64,000 bases of DNA from Periplaneta americana (Eukaryota; Arthropoda; Insecta; Blattodea; Blattidae). A model generated the notes under the pieces. It was given only the letters and a program-made list of their open reading frames with translations. It ran no database searches and was not told where the DNA came from. A program made the translations under genes and the position numbers. Shown piece by piece: positions 62,801 through 64,000 of this stretch (position 1 is the first letter of the stretch; every line of letters begins with the position of its first letter). Where the stretch lies: NCBI RefSeq assembly GCF_040183065.1, contig NW_027185534.1, positions 62,001 to 126,000 on the forward strand, read 5' to 3'.

Positions 62801-64000
62801 AATTCAACCGAGTGATAAAATGCGGTCTCTTTGTGAATGTTAATCCTTTTCAGAAAGAATTAGCACAATCGGTTGGAATTTGCAGGTTTTATTAATGTAC
62901 ATACAAAAAACGCATTTCTAGCTCGAGAAACGACGATTTTTTCACTTTAATCATTTACACTAACAAACACAGCTCTTTCTGGATGCTAACCTGAATCTTT
63001 TGGATAGAAATACGTGTGTCCACACGAATTTGATATTTTTTTAAGAAACTAGAGAAATCCGCTGGGATTTGTAGATTTTATTCATAATTATATAGTTTAA
63101 AATCTCGCAAAAAAAAAAAAAAAACAAAAAATTAGTGTTAATTTGTATGAGTGGAAAATCGAAACGTGTGATAAAATGTGGTCTCAATGTGAATGTTAAA
63201 CCCATTCAGAAGGAATTAGCACAATCGTTTGGAATTTGTAGGTTTTAATAATGTATATACAAAACAACGCATTTCTACCTCCACAAACGGCGATTTTTCC
63301 ACTTTAACGATTTACACTAACAAACTCAGAACATTCTAGACGCGAACATGAAACTTTGGATAGAAATAGGTGTGTCCACACGAATTTGACATTTTTTGAA
63401 GAAACTAGAGAAATCCGACGGGATTTGCAGATATTATTCATAATTATATAGCTTAAAATCTCGCAAAAAAACAAATATTTAGAGAAATTTTGTATGAGTG
63501 GAAAATCGAGACGAGTCATAAAAAGCGGTCACTTTGTTAATGTTAAACCCATTCGGAAAGAATTAGCACAAGCGGTTGCAATTTGTGATTTTATTAATGT
63601 ATATGCCAAAAAACGCAATTCTAGCTCGAGAAACGACGATTTTTCCACTCTAACGAATTACACTAACAAACACAACACTTTCTGGACGTGAACATCAATC
63701 CTTCGATAGAAATACGTGTTTCCACACGAATGTGACATTTTTTTTTTAAATCTAGAGAAATCGGATGGGATTTGTAGATTTTTCATGATTATATAGATAA
63801 AAATCTCGCAAAAACCAAATTTTTAGAGAAATTTTGCCAGAGTGGAAAATCCAAACCAGTGATAAAAAGCGATCTCATTGTGAATGTTAAACCCATTTAG
63901 AAAGAATTAGCGCAATCTCTTGGAATTTGTATGTTTTGTTAATCTATATACGAAAAAACGCATTTCTAGCTCGAGAATCGACGATTTTTCAACTTTAACG
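59897..64000. repeat. Satellite array segment to window end
   Basis: About twelve monomers, all part of duplication copy B. The partial monomer at about 60339 (TTAATGTCAACAAATTATT) matches the deleted monomer at 27779 in copy A, so that deletion predates the duplication. No gene seen. Confidence 0.95.

Larger units (their letters stand above)
53520..64000 (+). repeat. Segmental duplication, copy B (open at window end)
   Basis: The direct copy of 20962-31095. It contains the same transposon in the same monomer position. Against copy A it has about 697 extra bases (two monomers) at roughly 61606-62302 and lacks about 346 bp (one monomer) matching copy A near 30200-30550. Single-base differences are sparse. 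It continues past the window edge. Confidence 0.97.

Noticed and set aside
1-64000. CRISPR-like array or bacterial operon
   Set aside because: The 346-350 bp head-to-tail repeats have no spacers, and the transposon set is eukaryotic.

Overview
This window is eukaryotic, almost certainly insect, heterochromatin-like DNA. It is built from about 130 tandem copies of an AT-rich satellite with a monomer of about 346-350 bp. The array is broken by seven transposable-element insertions, some of them nested. I see no host protein-coding gene, rRNA or CRISPR array. The mobile elements (Penelope-like with GIY-YIG, R1/I-type LINE with RNase H, piggyBac, pogo, tRNA SINEs) are an animal, insect-like set. 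A polyneopteran such as a cockroach or termite is only a guess from the look of the SINEs.

Layout: satellite 1-1397; Penelope-like element with its RT half inverted against its GIY-YIG half, 1398-3160; satellite to 5302; 5'-truncated LINE on the minus strand with four in-frame stops, 5303-8348; satellite to 13227; decayed piggyBac flanked by TTAA, 13228-15404; satellite; small (AATG)n-tailed retroposon, 17384-17764; satellite; 4.9-kb transposon with 136-bp inverted termini, 22415-27336, carrying a fold-back SINE pair; satellite with higher-order structure, 27337-47775; 1.5-kb pogo-type element with TA duplication and a nested SINE, 47776-49310; satellite; a second copy of the 4.9-kb transposon, 54973-59896; satellite to the end.

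The strongest large-scale signal is a direct segmental duplication. Positions 20962-31095 recur at 53520-64000, offset about 32.56 kb, including the 4.9-kb transposon and its nested inverted SINE. Copy B then gained (or copy A lost) two monomers and copy B lost (or copy A gained) one, which is what unequal exchange in a satellite array predicts. Between the copies, smaller blocks of 9, 16 and about 30 monomers also recur, so the array has irregular higher-order structure.

Nothing here forms an operon or pathway. The piggyBac and pogo insertions can be removed in silico to leave an uninterrupted monomer, which fixes their ends to the base. The remaining short open frames (about 60-140 codons) lie inside satellite monomers and I regard them as chance.
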